Source: Syntrophomonadaceae bacterium (lineage in GTDB: Bacteria > Bacillota > Dethiobacteria > DTU022). From it: 19,517 nucleotides of DNA. Of this stretch, positions 9,373 through 16,470 are shown in pieces. Location: the NCBI GenBank assembly GCA_007131435.1, contig SLQM01000126.1:1-19517 (forward strand). The letters run 5' to 3'. Each line of letters starts with the position of its first letter. Position 1 is the first letter of the stretch. Position numbers and translations under genes: made by a program. A model generated the notes under the pieces. That model was not told where the DNA came from, did not search any database, and was given only the letters and a program-made list of their open reading frames with translations.

Positions 9373-10194
9373 TTAGGCATTCTCTTTATTGATTGACTTG
9401 TGGTATTCCTCGGAAAATTCAGGTGCTTCTTCTGAAAAAAGTACACCTGTCAGTGTTTTATCTTCCAGCTCAGAAGTATCCATGGAAGAGGCTTTTTCTA
9501 CAGATATACTGCTGTCTTTCATCTCTCGCAGCATTTCTACTGCCCCGCCAAGTTTATTCCGGCGGCCATAAGCAATCGGACATGGTGAAAGCGCTTCAAC
9601 AACGGAGAACCCCTTATGCTTGGCGGCCCTGGCTATCAACTGCTCAAGTTGCCTTGGTTGAGCAGCAATACCCCTTGCACCAAAAGTAGCTCCTGCACCC
9701 CTTGCTAATTTTAGCAAATCAAATTCCCTTTCCAGAGTGCCGCGGGGAGCAGTTGTGGCCTTTTTACCGACAGGAGTTAAAGGAGAGTGCTGCCCTCCGG
9801 TCATGCCATATATATGGTTATTAACTATTACTGCATTTAAATCAATATTCCTCCTGGCAGAGTGTATAAAGTGGTTTCCGCCAATAGCACTGCAATCTCC
9901 ATCACCCATGATCACAAATAGCTTTAGCTCCGGTCGGGCCATCTTTAAACCGGTTGCAAAAGCAAGGGCCCGGCCGTGGGTTGTATGCAGTGTGTTAAAA
10001 TTAAGGTACCCTGCAGCTCTCGAAGAACAACCAATACCTGATACAATTACAACATCTTTCTGGTCAAAATCTGCCCGCTCAATTGCTCGCACCAGAGCTG
10101 CAGTTACAATTCCATTGCCACAGCCTGGACACCAGATATGTGGAAGTTTTTTAGTCCTTAAAAAATCCTGGGTTAACTGTTCTATGACAGCCAC
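9373..10194 (-). CDS. korB: 2-oxoacid:ferredoxin oxidoreductase, beta subunit (TPP-binding)
   Basis: The beta subunit binds thiamine pyrophosphate and a [4Fe-4S] cluster. Seen here are WCPGCGNG (21-28), GIGCSSR (53-59), the TPP/Mg2+ motif GDGDCSAIGGNH (97-108) with NN at 125-126, and a further cysteine in ALSPCPIAYGR. The 273-residue length is close to that of KorB proteins. The C-terminal tail of about 50 residues is charged and poorly conserved in appearance. The only conventional start is a GTG at 10194, overlapping the end of korA by 13 bp. The GGGAGG ribosome binding site runs directly into that GTG, leaving no spacer. The best-spaced codon would be ATA at 10185. The 2-oxoglutarate assignment is by family resemblance; other 2-oxoacids are possible. 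Confidence 0.94.
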   Translation of the reverse strand: MAVIEQLTQDFLRTKKLPHIWCPGCGNGIVTAALVRAIERADFDQKDVVIVSGIGCSSRAAGYLNFNTLHTTHGRALAFATGLKMARPELKLFVIMGDGDCSAIGGNHFIHSARRNIDLNAVIVNNHIYGMTGGQHSPLTPVGKKATTAPRGTLEREFDLLKLARGAGATFGARGIAAQPRQLEQLIARAAKHKGFSVVEALSPCPIAYGRRNKLGGAVEMLREMKDSSISVEKASSMDTSELEDKTLTGVLFSEEAPEFSEEYHKSINKENA

Positions 10195-11312
10195 CTCCCA
10201 ACTTCTTCAGAAATCTGATCCGGGTTTATCATTTCACCATCGTAGCGATTCAGTGGAACAACCTCTGCTTTACCACGGGCATAGCGTTCAACTTCTCCTA
10301 CAATCTGGCCCATATTCATTTCAGGAACGATAATCACATCCACCTGCTCGGCTAAAGCCTCTATTTCCTTATCCGGGAAAGGCCAAACAGTTTGCAGGCT
10401 AAGCAGACCAACGGGTAACCTGTTCTGCCAGTATGCTTTCTTAACTACGGCCCTGGCAGATCTTACAGTGCACCCGTATGTAACTATAGCGACACGCGGT
10501 TCTTTGTGGCCAATATAGTTTGTAAACATAATTTCATCACGATATTTCTTCAGTTTATCGTGTATTCTATCAAGAGATCTCTCAACCTGCAATGGATCGC
10601 CGGTGGGAAAACCATACTGGTCGTGAAAAAGGCCAGTAACATGATAATAATGACCAAACCCAAATGGAACAAGCGGGGTTAAACCTTTTTCGTCATATGG
10701 CTTCCAATCTGAGGGAACATTACTGCTTGATTTTTCAACCATCAATTTGCCTGTCTCGGGAATTGAAACCTTTTCCCTCATATGCCCGATTACTTCATCA
10801 AGCATAATTAAAACTGGCTGGCGCAGTTTTTGACTGAGATTTACTGCTGCAATAGTTAAATAATATGTTTCATAAACCGAGGCCGGTGAAAATGCAATAA
10901 CAGGGTGATCTCCATGAGTACCCCAGCGAGCCTGCATCATATCACCCTGGGCAGGCGCTGTTGGCACGCCTGTACTGGGTCCCATACGCTGCACATTTAC
11001 AACTACGCAGGGAATTTCCGCCATTATGGCATAGCCAAAATTTTCCTGCTTCAATGAAAAACCCGGCCCACTTGTAGCGGTAATCGCCCTCAATCCTCCT
11101 ATGGAAGCGCCAATTACTGCAGCCATTCCTGCTATTTCATCTTCCATCTGAATAAAAACACCGCCGACATCAGGCAAGCGAGCAGCCATTTGCTCTGCAA
11201 CTTCAGTCGATGGTGTTATGGGGTAGCCGGCATAAAAACGGACGCCGGCATGAATAGCGCCCACGGCGCAGGCTTCATTGCCTTGCATCAGAACCGGTTT
11301 GCTTTCCGGCAT
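10182..11312 (-). CDS. korA: 2-oxoacid:ferredoxin oxidoreductase, alpha subunit
   Basis: The alpha subunit contributes the pyrimidine-binding part of the TPP site and the CoA-side domain. The protein (376 residues from the ATG at 11312) begins MPESKPVLMQGNEACAVG and shows YAGYPITPSTE, MEDEIAGMAAVIGAS and ATSGPGFSLKQE. It continues through GPSTGVPTAPAQGD and a C-terminal transketolase-like domain with VVIVPE-type strands. The open frame extends to 11426, but I prefer 11312 because AGAGGAGGAT lies 8 nt upstream and family homology starts there. The upstream extension lies inside korD. The gene overlaps the korD end by 38 bp and the korB start by 13 bp, pointing to coupled translation. Confidence 0.94.
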   Translation of the reverse strand: MPESKPVLMQGNEACAVGAIHAGVRFYAGYPITPSTEVAEQMAARLPDVGGVFIQMEDEIAGMAAVIGASIGGLRAITATSGPGFSLKQENFGYAIMAEIPCVVVNVQRMGPSTGVPTAPAQGDMMQARWGTHGDHPVIAFSPASVYETYYLTIAAVNLSQKLRQPVLIMLDEVIGHMREKVSIPETGKLMVEKSSSNVPSDWKPYDEKGLTPLVPFGFGHYYHVTGLFHDQYGFPTGDPLQVERSLDRIHDKLKKYRDEIMFTNYIGHKEPRVAIVTYGCTVRSARAVVKKAYWQNRLPVGLLSLQTVWPFPDKEIEALAEQVDVIIVPEMNMGQIVGEVERYARGKAEVVPLNRYDGEMINPDQISEEVGRWLS

Positions 11313-11535
11313 TGATATTAATCCTCCTCTTAACAACAGAAATCGCAAAATCAGGGCAATAAGTTTCACATATGCCACAGGATGTACAACTGTCCATGTA
11401 TTTATCTGCTTTTCCTTCTTGATCAATAAAAAGAGCTTCCTTCGGACAGAAAGCTATACATATACCGCATCCCTTACACCACTCACGATTAATTAGAAGA
11501 TCGGTGTCAGAGCTTTTTCTTCTAGCCTGAGCCAA
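11275..11535 (-). CDS. korD: 2-oxoacid:ferredoxin oxidoreductase, delta subunit (2x[4Fe-4S] ferredoxin)
   Basis: This small ferredoxin-like subunit passes electrons from the oxidoreductase core to free ferredoxin. In 86 residues it has two classical clusters, C20-C23-C26-C30 (CKGCGICIAFCP) and C50-C53-C56-C60 (CTSCGICETYCP). The start is a TTG at 11535, supported by a strong AGGAGGAG ribosome binding site at suitable spacing and by the absence of a better codon. It is the first gene of the korD-A-B-C operon. Its last 38 bases overlap korA, so the korA ribosome binding site lies within korD coding sequence. Confidence 0.92.
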   Translation of the reverse strand: MAQARRKSSDTDLLINREWCKGCGICIAFCPKEALFIDQEGKADKYMDSCTSCGICETYCPDFAISVVKRRININAGKQTGSDARQ

Positions 11536-11678
11536 GGTATATATCTCCTCCTAAAACTTACAAATACAACACCGCTTATGATTCTATACTTCAACCTACC
11601 AGAAGTGACAGAAAGTAACCAAAACACATACTGATTTATTAAAATTTTCTACTAAAAACGATCAAAACCTTATTGATT

Positions 11679-11708
11679 ATTATATCAACACCAGCTGTAG
11701 ATTATTAA
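11679..11708 (-). promoter_or_regulatory. Putative extended -10 promoter for the kor operon
   Basis: On the minus strand a perfect TATAAT (11684-11679) is preceded by TG one base upstream (TGATATAAT), an extended -10. A -35-like TTAATA (11708-11703) sits 18 bp away. The start would fall near 11672, leaving a leader of about 135 nt before korD. This is recognised by pattern only. Confidence 0.5.
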
Positions 11709-11726
11709 ACTTGCACAATTTTTATC

Positions 11727-11770
11727 TTTATGCCGGGAACAGTATACCATATAACTGACCCCGGCATAAA
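11727..11770 (-). other. Perfect 11-bp stem-loop just after gdh
   Basis: Arms TTTATGCCGGG (11727-11737) and CCCGGCATAAA (11760-11770) pair perfectly. A further 4-bp CAGT/ACTG pair lies inside the 22-nt loop. The hairpin begins 14 nt after the gdh stop codon. On the minus strand it is followed by AGATAAAAATT rather than a T-run, so it is not a standard intrinsic terminator. It may stabilise or process the 3' end of the gabT-aor-gdh transcript, or act as a protein-binding palindrome. Confidence 0.6.
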
Positions 11771-11784
11771 GTATTTAACGGCAT

Positions 11785-13080
11785 TTATTTCCTGTGCGTT
11801 CCGTTACTTAACCAGCCCCTGTAGTGCATTGCTTCTGCCAAACGCTGGGTAGAATACATGTAGGCACCGGTACGCATATCAGAACCTACACATTTTTCAC
11901 AGTAGTACTTGTATACCATTTTAAAAGCTTCCGTCATCTTTTCTTCAAGGCGGCGGTTTACTGTTTCTAAATCCCAGCGGAACCCGTAGTTGTTCTGAAC
12001 CCACTCAAAATATGAAACAGTAACCCCGCCACTATTGGCCAGGATATCGGGAACAACAAGAATTCCTTTATCCTTTAATACCTGGTCGGCTTCTGGAGTG
12101 GTTGGCCCATTTGCCCCTTCAATGACTATTTTTGCCTTTACCTGATCGGCATTACCGCTGTTAATCTGGTTTTCCAGGGCGGCAGGAATCAGAATGTCGC
12201 AGTCGATAGTCAGCAGCTCTTCATTGGTGATCTCTTCAGCATCTTCAAAACCTTTCACAAAACCTGTTTTCTCAACATGATCAAGCAGCTTAAAAATATC
12301 TATACCGTTCTTATTGTAAAGCCCTCCGCTAACATCGCTTACAGCGATAACCGGACAACCAACTTCAGCAAAAAGAATGGCAGCATTGCTGCCCACATTA
12401 CCAAAACCCTGCACAGCTACGCGGGCATCCTCGAGGGGGATATCAAGTGCCTTGGCGGCTTCACGGCCGATAAAGAAACACCCTCTGCCTGTCGCTTCGT
12501 TTCTTCCCACACAACCACCCACGGCAAGCGGCTTGCCTGTAACAACCCCGAAAGAAGGCTCGCGCATAATATCGCTGTATTCATCAGCAATCCAGGCCAT
12601 AACCTGGGCATCAGTAAACACATCAGGAGCGGGGATATCAGTTTCCGGGCCAAGGACACTGCCCAGGGCACGCACATAGCTGCGGGTCATCCGTTCCCGC
12701 TCTTTAATGGTCATCTTTGTTGAATCAACCACAATTGCACCCTTGGCACCACCAAAGGGTACGCCAACCAGTGAACACTTTAAGGTCATCCACATTGAAA
12801 GGGCCTTAATACTATCGATTGTTACTGCAGGGTGAAAACGAATTCCCCCTTTATATGGCCCAAAAACATTATTGTGCTGGCAGCGGTAACCTGTAAATAC
12901 TTCCATCCTGCCATCCTGCATTTCAACAGGAACACCAACTTCGACAAAACGCATGGGAGTTTTAAGGTATTCGTATACTTCATATGAAAGATCTCCCATT
13001 TCAACTGCCTGCCTGATGCTGTTTAAAGTAGCATCAAGCGTATTATCCTGTTTCTTGTTTTTTTCAACATCAACCGCCAT
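11785..13080 (-). CDS. gdh: Glutamate dehydrogenase (Glu/Leu/Phe/Val dehydrogenase family)
   Basis: This enzyme interconverts glutamate with 2-oxoglutarate plus ammonia using NAD(P). The 431-residue length fits the hexameric bacterial/archaeal class. Visible are GYRCQHNNVFGPYKGGIRFHP (64-84), the catalytic-lysine motif PFGGAKG (K113), PAPDVFTD (150-157) and the Rossmann loop GFGNVGSNAA (225-234). Also present are EGANGPTTPEAD and ILANSGGVTVSYFEWVQN near the C-terminus. The ATG is preceded by AAGGAGGAT. The gene starts 12 bp after aor and is the last of the gabT-aor-gdh cluster. In this setting it most likely works in the deaminating direction, regenerating 2-oxoglutarate for the aminotransferase; that direction is inferred. 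Sequence reading alone does not settle NAD versus NADP. Confidence 0.97.
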   Translation of the reverse strand: MAVDVEKNKKQDNTLDATLNSIRQAVEMGDLSYEVYEYLKTPMRFVEVGVPVEMQDGRMEVFTGYRCQHNNVFGPYKGGIRFHPAVTIDSIKALSMWMTLKCSLVGVPFGGAKGAIVVDSTKMTIKERERMTRSYVRALGSVLGPETDIPAPDVFTDAQVMAWIADEYSDIMREPSFGVVTGKPLAVGGCVGRNEATGRGCFFIGREAAKALDIPLEDARVAVQGFGNVGSNAAILFAEVGCPVIAVSDVSGGLYNKNGIDIFKLLDHVEKTGFVKGFEDAEEITNEELLTIDCDILIPAALENQINSGNADQVKAKIVIEGANGPTTPEADQVLKDKGILVVPDILANSGGVTVSYFEWVQNNYGFRWDLETVNRRLEEKMTEAFKMVYKYYCEKCVGSDMRTGAYMYSTQRLAEAMHYRGWLSNGTHRK

Positions 13081-13092
13081 AGTAAATCCTCC

Positions 13093-14865
13093 TTAAAATG
13101 TAAATAAATTATTTTGCGGGGGCACCCCGTTTTCATTCCAGCCGCGCAGCAGATAATAATCGCTCAGCATGGCAGCCATTTCATCCTCGGTAACCAAATC
13201 TTTTCCGTCATTTATCGCTTCACTGACCAGGCGTTTCGGCAATTTATCATCGGCCATAGTTGCGCCTTCTCGCAGGTTAAAGAGCCTGGTCATGGTTTGT
13301 ATCCGTCCGGCCATGGCCCGCAAGTCAGCCACTCCATATCTTTCACCGGTCAGGAAATAGATAATCTTTATCAACTCTTCCCAGTGAATAACGTCGCGGT
13401 AAAAGCGGCAAAATACCAGGGTATCATAAATATTTAACCTGTCTTCAAAATCGACAAACATGCGCGCTTTTTCAACAACCTGGGCCGGATCGATCATGCC
13501 GCTTAATTCAGGCTTGTAAAAAGTTGTTCTCAGGTGGCAGGCGCCGCGGTCGGAGGTGGCATAAGCCAATCCCATTCCTTTCAGGACACGCGGGTCATAA
13601 CCTGCCGGTTCCAGTCCTTTAACATGGATAGCAAAGTCTTCCATACCCAGGGTCTTGGCAGCTTCCCTGATCCCGTTTTTAAAAATTTCGCCTTCACCTT
13701 TTACCTCTACAACCGATTTTAGAAAATCGGCAATCGACTGGGCATCACCGTAACTGGGAGCATTTTTAAGTTTCCCTTTCAAGCCTGCCTCTATAGCAAA
13801 AGCGGCAATGTTGCCGGCGCTGATCGTATCGATTCCCCAGCGGTCGCATAGATCGTTCAGATATAAAATCTCTTCCATTTCAGGCAGGCAGCAGAGTCCA
13901 CCAAAAGCATAAATGGTTTCAAACTCAGGGCCTTCAACTTGCAGCCCCTTGTGGCGCCCTTCCAGGGCGGTGGTCAGCTTGCCGCAGGCAAAGAAACAGC
14001 GGTAACACCCGCGGGATTTAACTTCCATATTTTCCTGCATATACTCGGCACTGATCTTTTCCCAACCTTCGAGGCGACCTTCCGACCAGTAACGGGTAGG
14101 GAAAAACCCGGTGTTATTTGCTATTGCTACCAGGGCCGGGGTTCCCTTGTTTTTATAGAGCTGGGCTGAAGCAGACTCCTTGTTTTGTTTAAAAAAGTTG
14201 CGGCTCCAGTCTTTCAAGCCCCCTTCGTCGGCAAGAGGTGCCTTGGCGCTGCCGCTGAAGACTATTGCTTTTAAATTTTTTGAGCCCATAACGGCTCCAA
14301 GCCCAGTCCTTCCAGCGCTGCGCCAGCGATCATTCTTAATGCAGGCAAAGCCGAGCTGGCGCTCTCCCGCCGGACCTATAACCAGCGCCTTGGCATCGTT
14401 TATACCCGCTGCTTTAACAACCGCTTCGTCTGCTTCGTAGGTTTCCATACCCCAGATCTCTTTCGCATCATAAAAATTAACCCCAACTTCAGAGATGCTG
14501 ATAAAACAGGGTTCCTCGGATGCACCCGTTATCACTATGGCATCGTAACCGGTCCTTTTCATCAGCGGAGGCAAATGCCCTCCGCTGTATGATTCTGAAT
14601 AGAGTCCGGTAGCAGGAGATTTACTGAATACCCCGTAACGGCTGGCCGGAGCCAAAACAGTATCGGTTGCCGGGCCGGTTGCAAAGATCAGCACATTCTC
14701 GGGTGAAAGTGGATCCACCCCGGGAGGGAGCATTTTTAACAACAGGTAGCTGCCCAATCCTTTGCCGCCCAGGTAGCTCCTCAAAATTTCGTGATCCAGA
14801 TCTTTTTCGATAATATCTGACTTAGTAAGGTCTATGACCAGCATTTTTCCGAACATCGATTGCAT
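13093..14865 (-). CDS. aor: Aldehyde:ferredoxin oxidoreductase family protein (tungsto/molybdo-pterin)
   Basis: AOR-family enzymes oxidise aldehydes to carboxylic acids, or the reverse, with ferredoxin through a bis-pterin tungsten or molybdenum centre. The protein is 590 residues from the ATG at 14865. It shows LGGKGLGSYLL, the pterin-binding ATGPATDTVLAPASRYGVFSK and GRTGLGAVMGSKNLKAI. Its [4Fe-4S] ligands are C287, C290, C294 (GCYRCFFACG) and C486, matching the spacing in the Pyrococcus enzyme. The GACH motif is also present. The frame is open to 14904, but 14865 is preferred: GGGAGG lies 8 nt upstream and the ATG is one base past the gabT stop. That close link to an aminotransferase suggests it oxidises the aldehyde made by transamination, for example succinate semialdehyde. 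The substrate is not provable here. Confidence 0.94.
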   Translation of the reverse strand: MQSMFGKMLVIDLTKSDIIEKDLDHEILRSYLGGKGLGSYLLLKMLPPGVDPLSPENVLIFATGPATDTVLAPASRYGVFSKSPATGLYSESYSGGHLPPLMKRTGYDAIVITGASEEPCFISISEVGVNFYDAKEIWGMETYEADEAVVKAAGINDAKALVIGPAGERQLGFACIKNDRWRSAGRTGLGAVMGSKNLKAIVFSGSAKAPLADEGGLKDWSRNFFKQNKESASAQLYKNKGTPALVAIANNTGFFPTRYWSEGRLEGWEKISAEYMQENMEVKSRGCYRCFFACGKLTTALEGRHKGLQVEGPEFETIYAFGGLCCLPEMEEILYLNDLCDRWGIDTISAGNIAAFAIEAGLKGKLKNAPSYGDAQSIADFLKSVVEVKGEGEIFKNGIREAAKTLGMEDFAIHVKGLEPAGYDPRVLKGMGLAYATSDRGACHLRTTFYKPELSGMIDPAQVVEKARMFVDFEDRLNIYDTLVFCRFYRDVIHWEELIKIIYFLTGERYGVADLRAMAGRIQTMTRLFNLREGATMADDKLPKRLVSEAINDGKDLVTEDEMAAMLSDYYLLRGWNENGVPPQNNLFTF

Positions 14866-14866
14866 C

Positions 14867-16210
14867 TTAGCTGCCTCCCTGCTCTTCGGCAATCGCCTCT
14901 TCAAGGATATCCAGGCCGCGGTTCAATTCCTCTTCTGATATATTAACAGGCATCAGGAACCTGATTACGTTGCCAAATACGCCTGCCGTAATGATAATCA
15001 GACCTTTCTCGTGGCAGCGTTTGACAATCGCTTTTGCTTCATCTGCAGCAGGTTCTTTAGTTTTACGGTCCTTCACCAGTTCCAGCGCCCGCATTGCTCC
15101 CAGGCCGCGGTGCTCGCCAACCAGGGCATATTTTTCTGCTATTCGATCAAGCCTTTGAGCTGTTCTCTTACCGGTCTCTTCAGCTTTCGCTGCCAGGCTT
15201 TCTTTCTCAGCTGTTTCCAGCACAGCCAGGGCTGCTGCACAACCGAGAGGATTACCACCATAAGTGCCTCCAATTTCACCGGGGCCTGCAGCGTCCATTA
15301 CTTCCGCCCGTCCTGTCAGGGCACTGATCGGGACCCCACCGGCCAAAGATTTGGCCATGGTCACCAGGTCCGGGTCAATACTATAGTAGTGGCTGGCCAG
15401 CGGGCCGCCGGTACGGTAAAAGCCGGATTGGATTTCATCCATGATCAGCACAATGTTATGTTTTTTACAGATTTCGTGCAGTACTTTGAAGTAGTCCTGC
15501 GGCGGAACAATAAATCCACCTTCGCCCTGCACCGGTTCTGCAATCAGCGCTGCTACTGTATCGGGAGCACATTCAACAGCCAGGAACTGTTCCAGGTAGC
15601 GGGCACAGTGCAGTTCACAGGAAGGGTACTCCAGGCCAAAGCGACAGCGGAAACAGTAAGGAGCCGGTATTTTATATACTTCTGGGGCAAAAGGCCCAAA
15701 ACCGTACTTGTAGGGTTTAACTTTCGAAGTCAGGCTCATCGTCATCAGCGTCCGGCCGTGAAATGCGCACTCAAGCGAGATAATACCTGTCTTTTTCGTG
15801 TAGCGCCTGGAGAGCTTAACCGCATTTTCTACTGCTTCGGCTCCGCTGTTGAAAAGTGCCGTTTTCTTGGGGTATTCTCCCGGAACCAGCCTGTTCAGTT
15901 TTTCAGCCAGTCTCACATATGGTTCGTAAGCTACTACCATAAAACAGGTATGCAGGTAATTATCTGCCTGCTGCTTGATGGCTTCAACTACTGCCGGGTG
16001 CCCGTGACCGAAGTTGACAACCCCGATTCCACCGGCAAAATCCAGGTATTCATTACCGTCAACATCAATTAACTTTGCCCCATGGGCTTCCCTGACAAAA
16101 ACCGGCATCACCGAGGATATCCCTCCAGCTACATTCTCAGATCGCAGCCTGGCAAGTTCTTCCGAACGGAGACCGGGGCCAAATTGTTTAGCCTGCTTTT
16201 TTTCACTCAT
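14867..16210 (-). CDS. gabT: Class III PLP aminotransferase, 4-aminobutyrate aminotransferase type
   Basis: This enzyme transfers the terminal amino group of an omega-amino acid (GABA or similar) to 2-oxoglutarate, giving a semialdehyde and glutamate. In 447 residues it shows DFAGGIGVVNFGHGHP (57-72), the phosphate-binding NSGAEAVENA (121-130), HGRT, and DEIQSGFYRTG with D258. The PLP lysine K287 is in MAKSLAGGVPISA, and GGTYGGNPLGCAAA follows. An extra cysteine group, C186, C189, C198 and C202, occurs between the two halves of the large domain. The ATG at 16210 has AAGGAG 9 nt upstream. It is the first gene after a consensus sigma-54 promoter and is followed one base later by aor. Related aminotransferases acting on ornithine, beta-alanine, lysine or 5-aminovalerate cannot be excluded. 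Confidence 0.9.
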   Translation of the reverse strand: MSEKKQAKQFGPGLRSEELARLRSENVAGGISSVMPVFVREAHGAKLIDVDGNEYLDFAGGIGVVNFGHGHPAVVEAIKQQADNYLHTCFMVVAYEPYVRLAEKLNRLVPGEYPKKTALFNSGAEAVENAVKLSRRYTKKTGIISLECAFHGRTLMTMSLTSKVKPYKYGFGPFAPEVYKIPAPYCFRCRFGLEYPSCELHCARYLEQFLAVECAPDTVAALIAEPVQGEGGFIVPPQDYFKVLHEICKKHNIVLIMDEIQSGFYRTGGPLASHYYSIDPDLVTMAKSLAGGVPISALTGRAEVMDAAGPGEIGGTYGGNPLGCAAALAVLETAEKESLAAKAEETGKRTAQRLDRIAEKYALVGEHRGLGAMRALELVKDRKTKEPAADEAKAIVKRCHEKGLIIITAGVFGNVIRFLMPVNISEEELNRGLDILEEAIAEEQGGS

Positions 16211-16250
16211 ACACCATTGCTCCTTCCTAACTTTTCTTATTAATTAACAA

Positions 16251-16266
16251 AGCAATAGTCGTGCCA
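16251..16266 (-). promoter_or_regulatory. Sigma-54 (RpoN) promoter for gabT-aor-gdh
   Basis: The minus strand reads TGGCACGACTATTGCT (16266 to 16251). It matches the sigma-54 consensus TGGCAC-N5-TTGCW at every defined base, with GG at -24 and GC at -12. The transcription start would be near 16240, about 30 nt before the gabT ATG. A sigma-54-dependent activator is encoded about 1 kb upstream on the same strand. Confidence 0.88.
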
Positions 16267-16365
16267 TCTGCTATAAAATGACATCCAATTTATTGCAGCG
16301 GCTAAATTGTCTTATATAACGGCAATATTTATATTTCATAACAAAAAAAAGAACTCCTTGTTAAT

Positions 16366-16388
16366 AAAACAAAAAGCCCTAACCAGGG
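16366..16388 (-). terminator. Weak intrinsic terminator after the LapA-like gene
   Basis: On the minus strand a short hairpin CCCT-GGTT-AGGG (16388-16377) is followed by CTTTTTGTTTT. The stem is only 4 bp, so it is a weak candidate. It lies about 80 bp after the LapA-like stop and before the gabT promoter. Confidence 0.35.
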
Positions 16389-16394
16389 ATTATC

Positions 16395-16438
16395 ATGCAT
16401 TTTTACATCAATTAATGCATAAAAGCATCAATTATTAA
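16395..16438 (-). promoter_or_regulatory. Repeated element, candidate upstream activating sequence
   Basis: On the plus strand two similar units follow each other: TGCATTTTTACATCAATTAA (16396-16415) and a 23-bp unit (16416-16438) sharing TGCAT, A-rich spacing, CATCAATTA and TTAA. The first unit is also flanked by an inverted repeat, ATGCATT-N12-AATGCAT (16395-16420). The centre is about 170 bp upstream of the predicted sigma-54 start, the usual range for an enhancer-binding activator. A role as the activator binding site is inferred. Confidence 0.5.
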
Positions 16439-16470
16439 TTTCATGCTCATTAACCTGCATTCGATTTAAC

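Noticed and set aside
9737..10333. 198-codon plus-strand frame opposite korA/korB
   Set aside because: It is antisense to conserved TPP-binding coding sequence, and the translation shows no family features.
14866..14904. Upstream extension of the AOR reading frame to an ATG at 14904
   Set aside because: It would lie inside gabT without a ribosome binding site. The ATG at 14865 has GGGAGG at good spacing and family homology starts there.
15011..16072. 353-codon open frame on the plus strand opposite gabT
   Set aside because: It is fully antisense to a clear aminotransferase, has low-complexity cysteine/phenylalanine-rich translation with no recognisable domain, and no good ribosome binding site.
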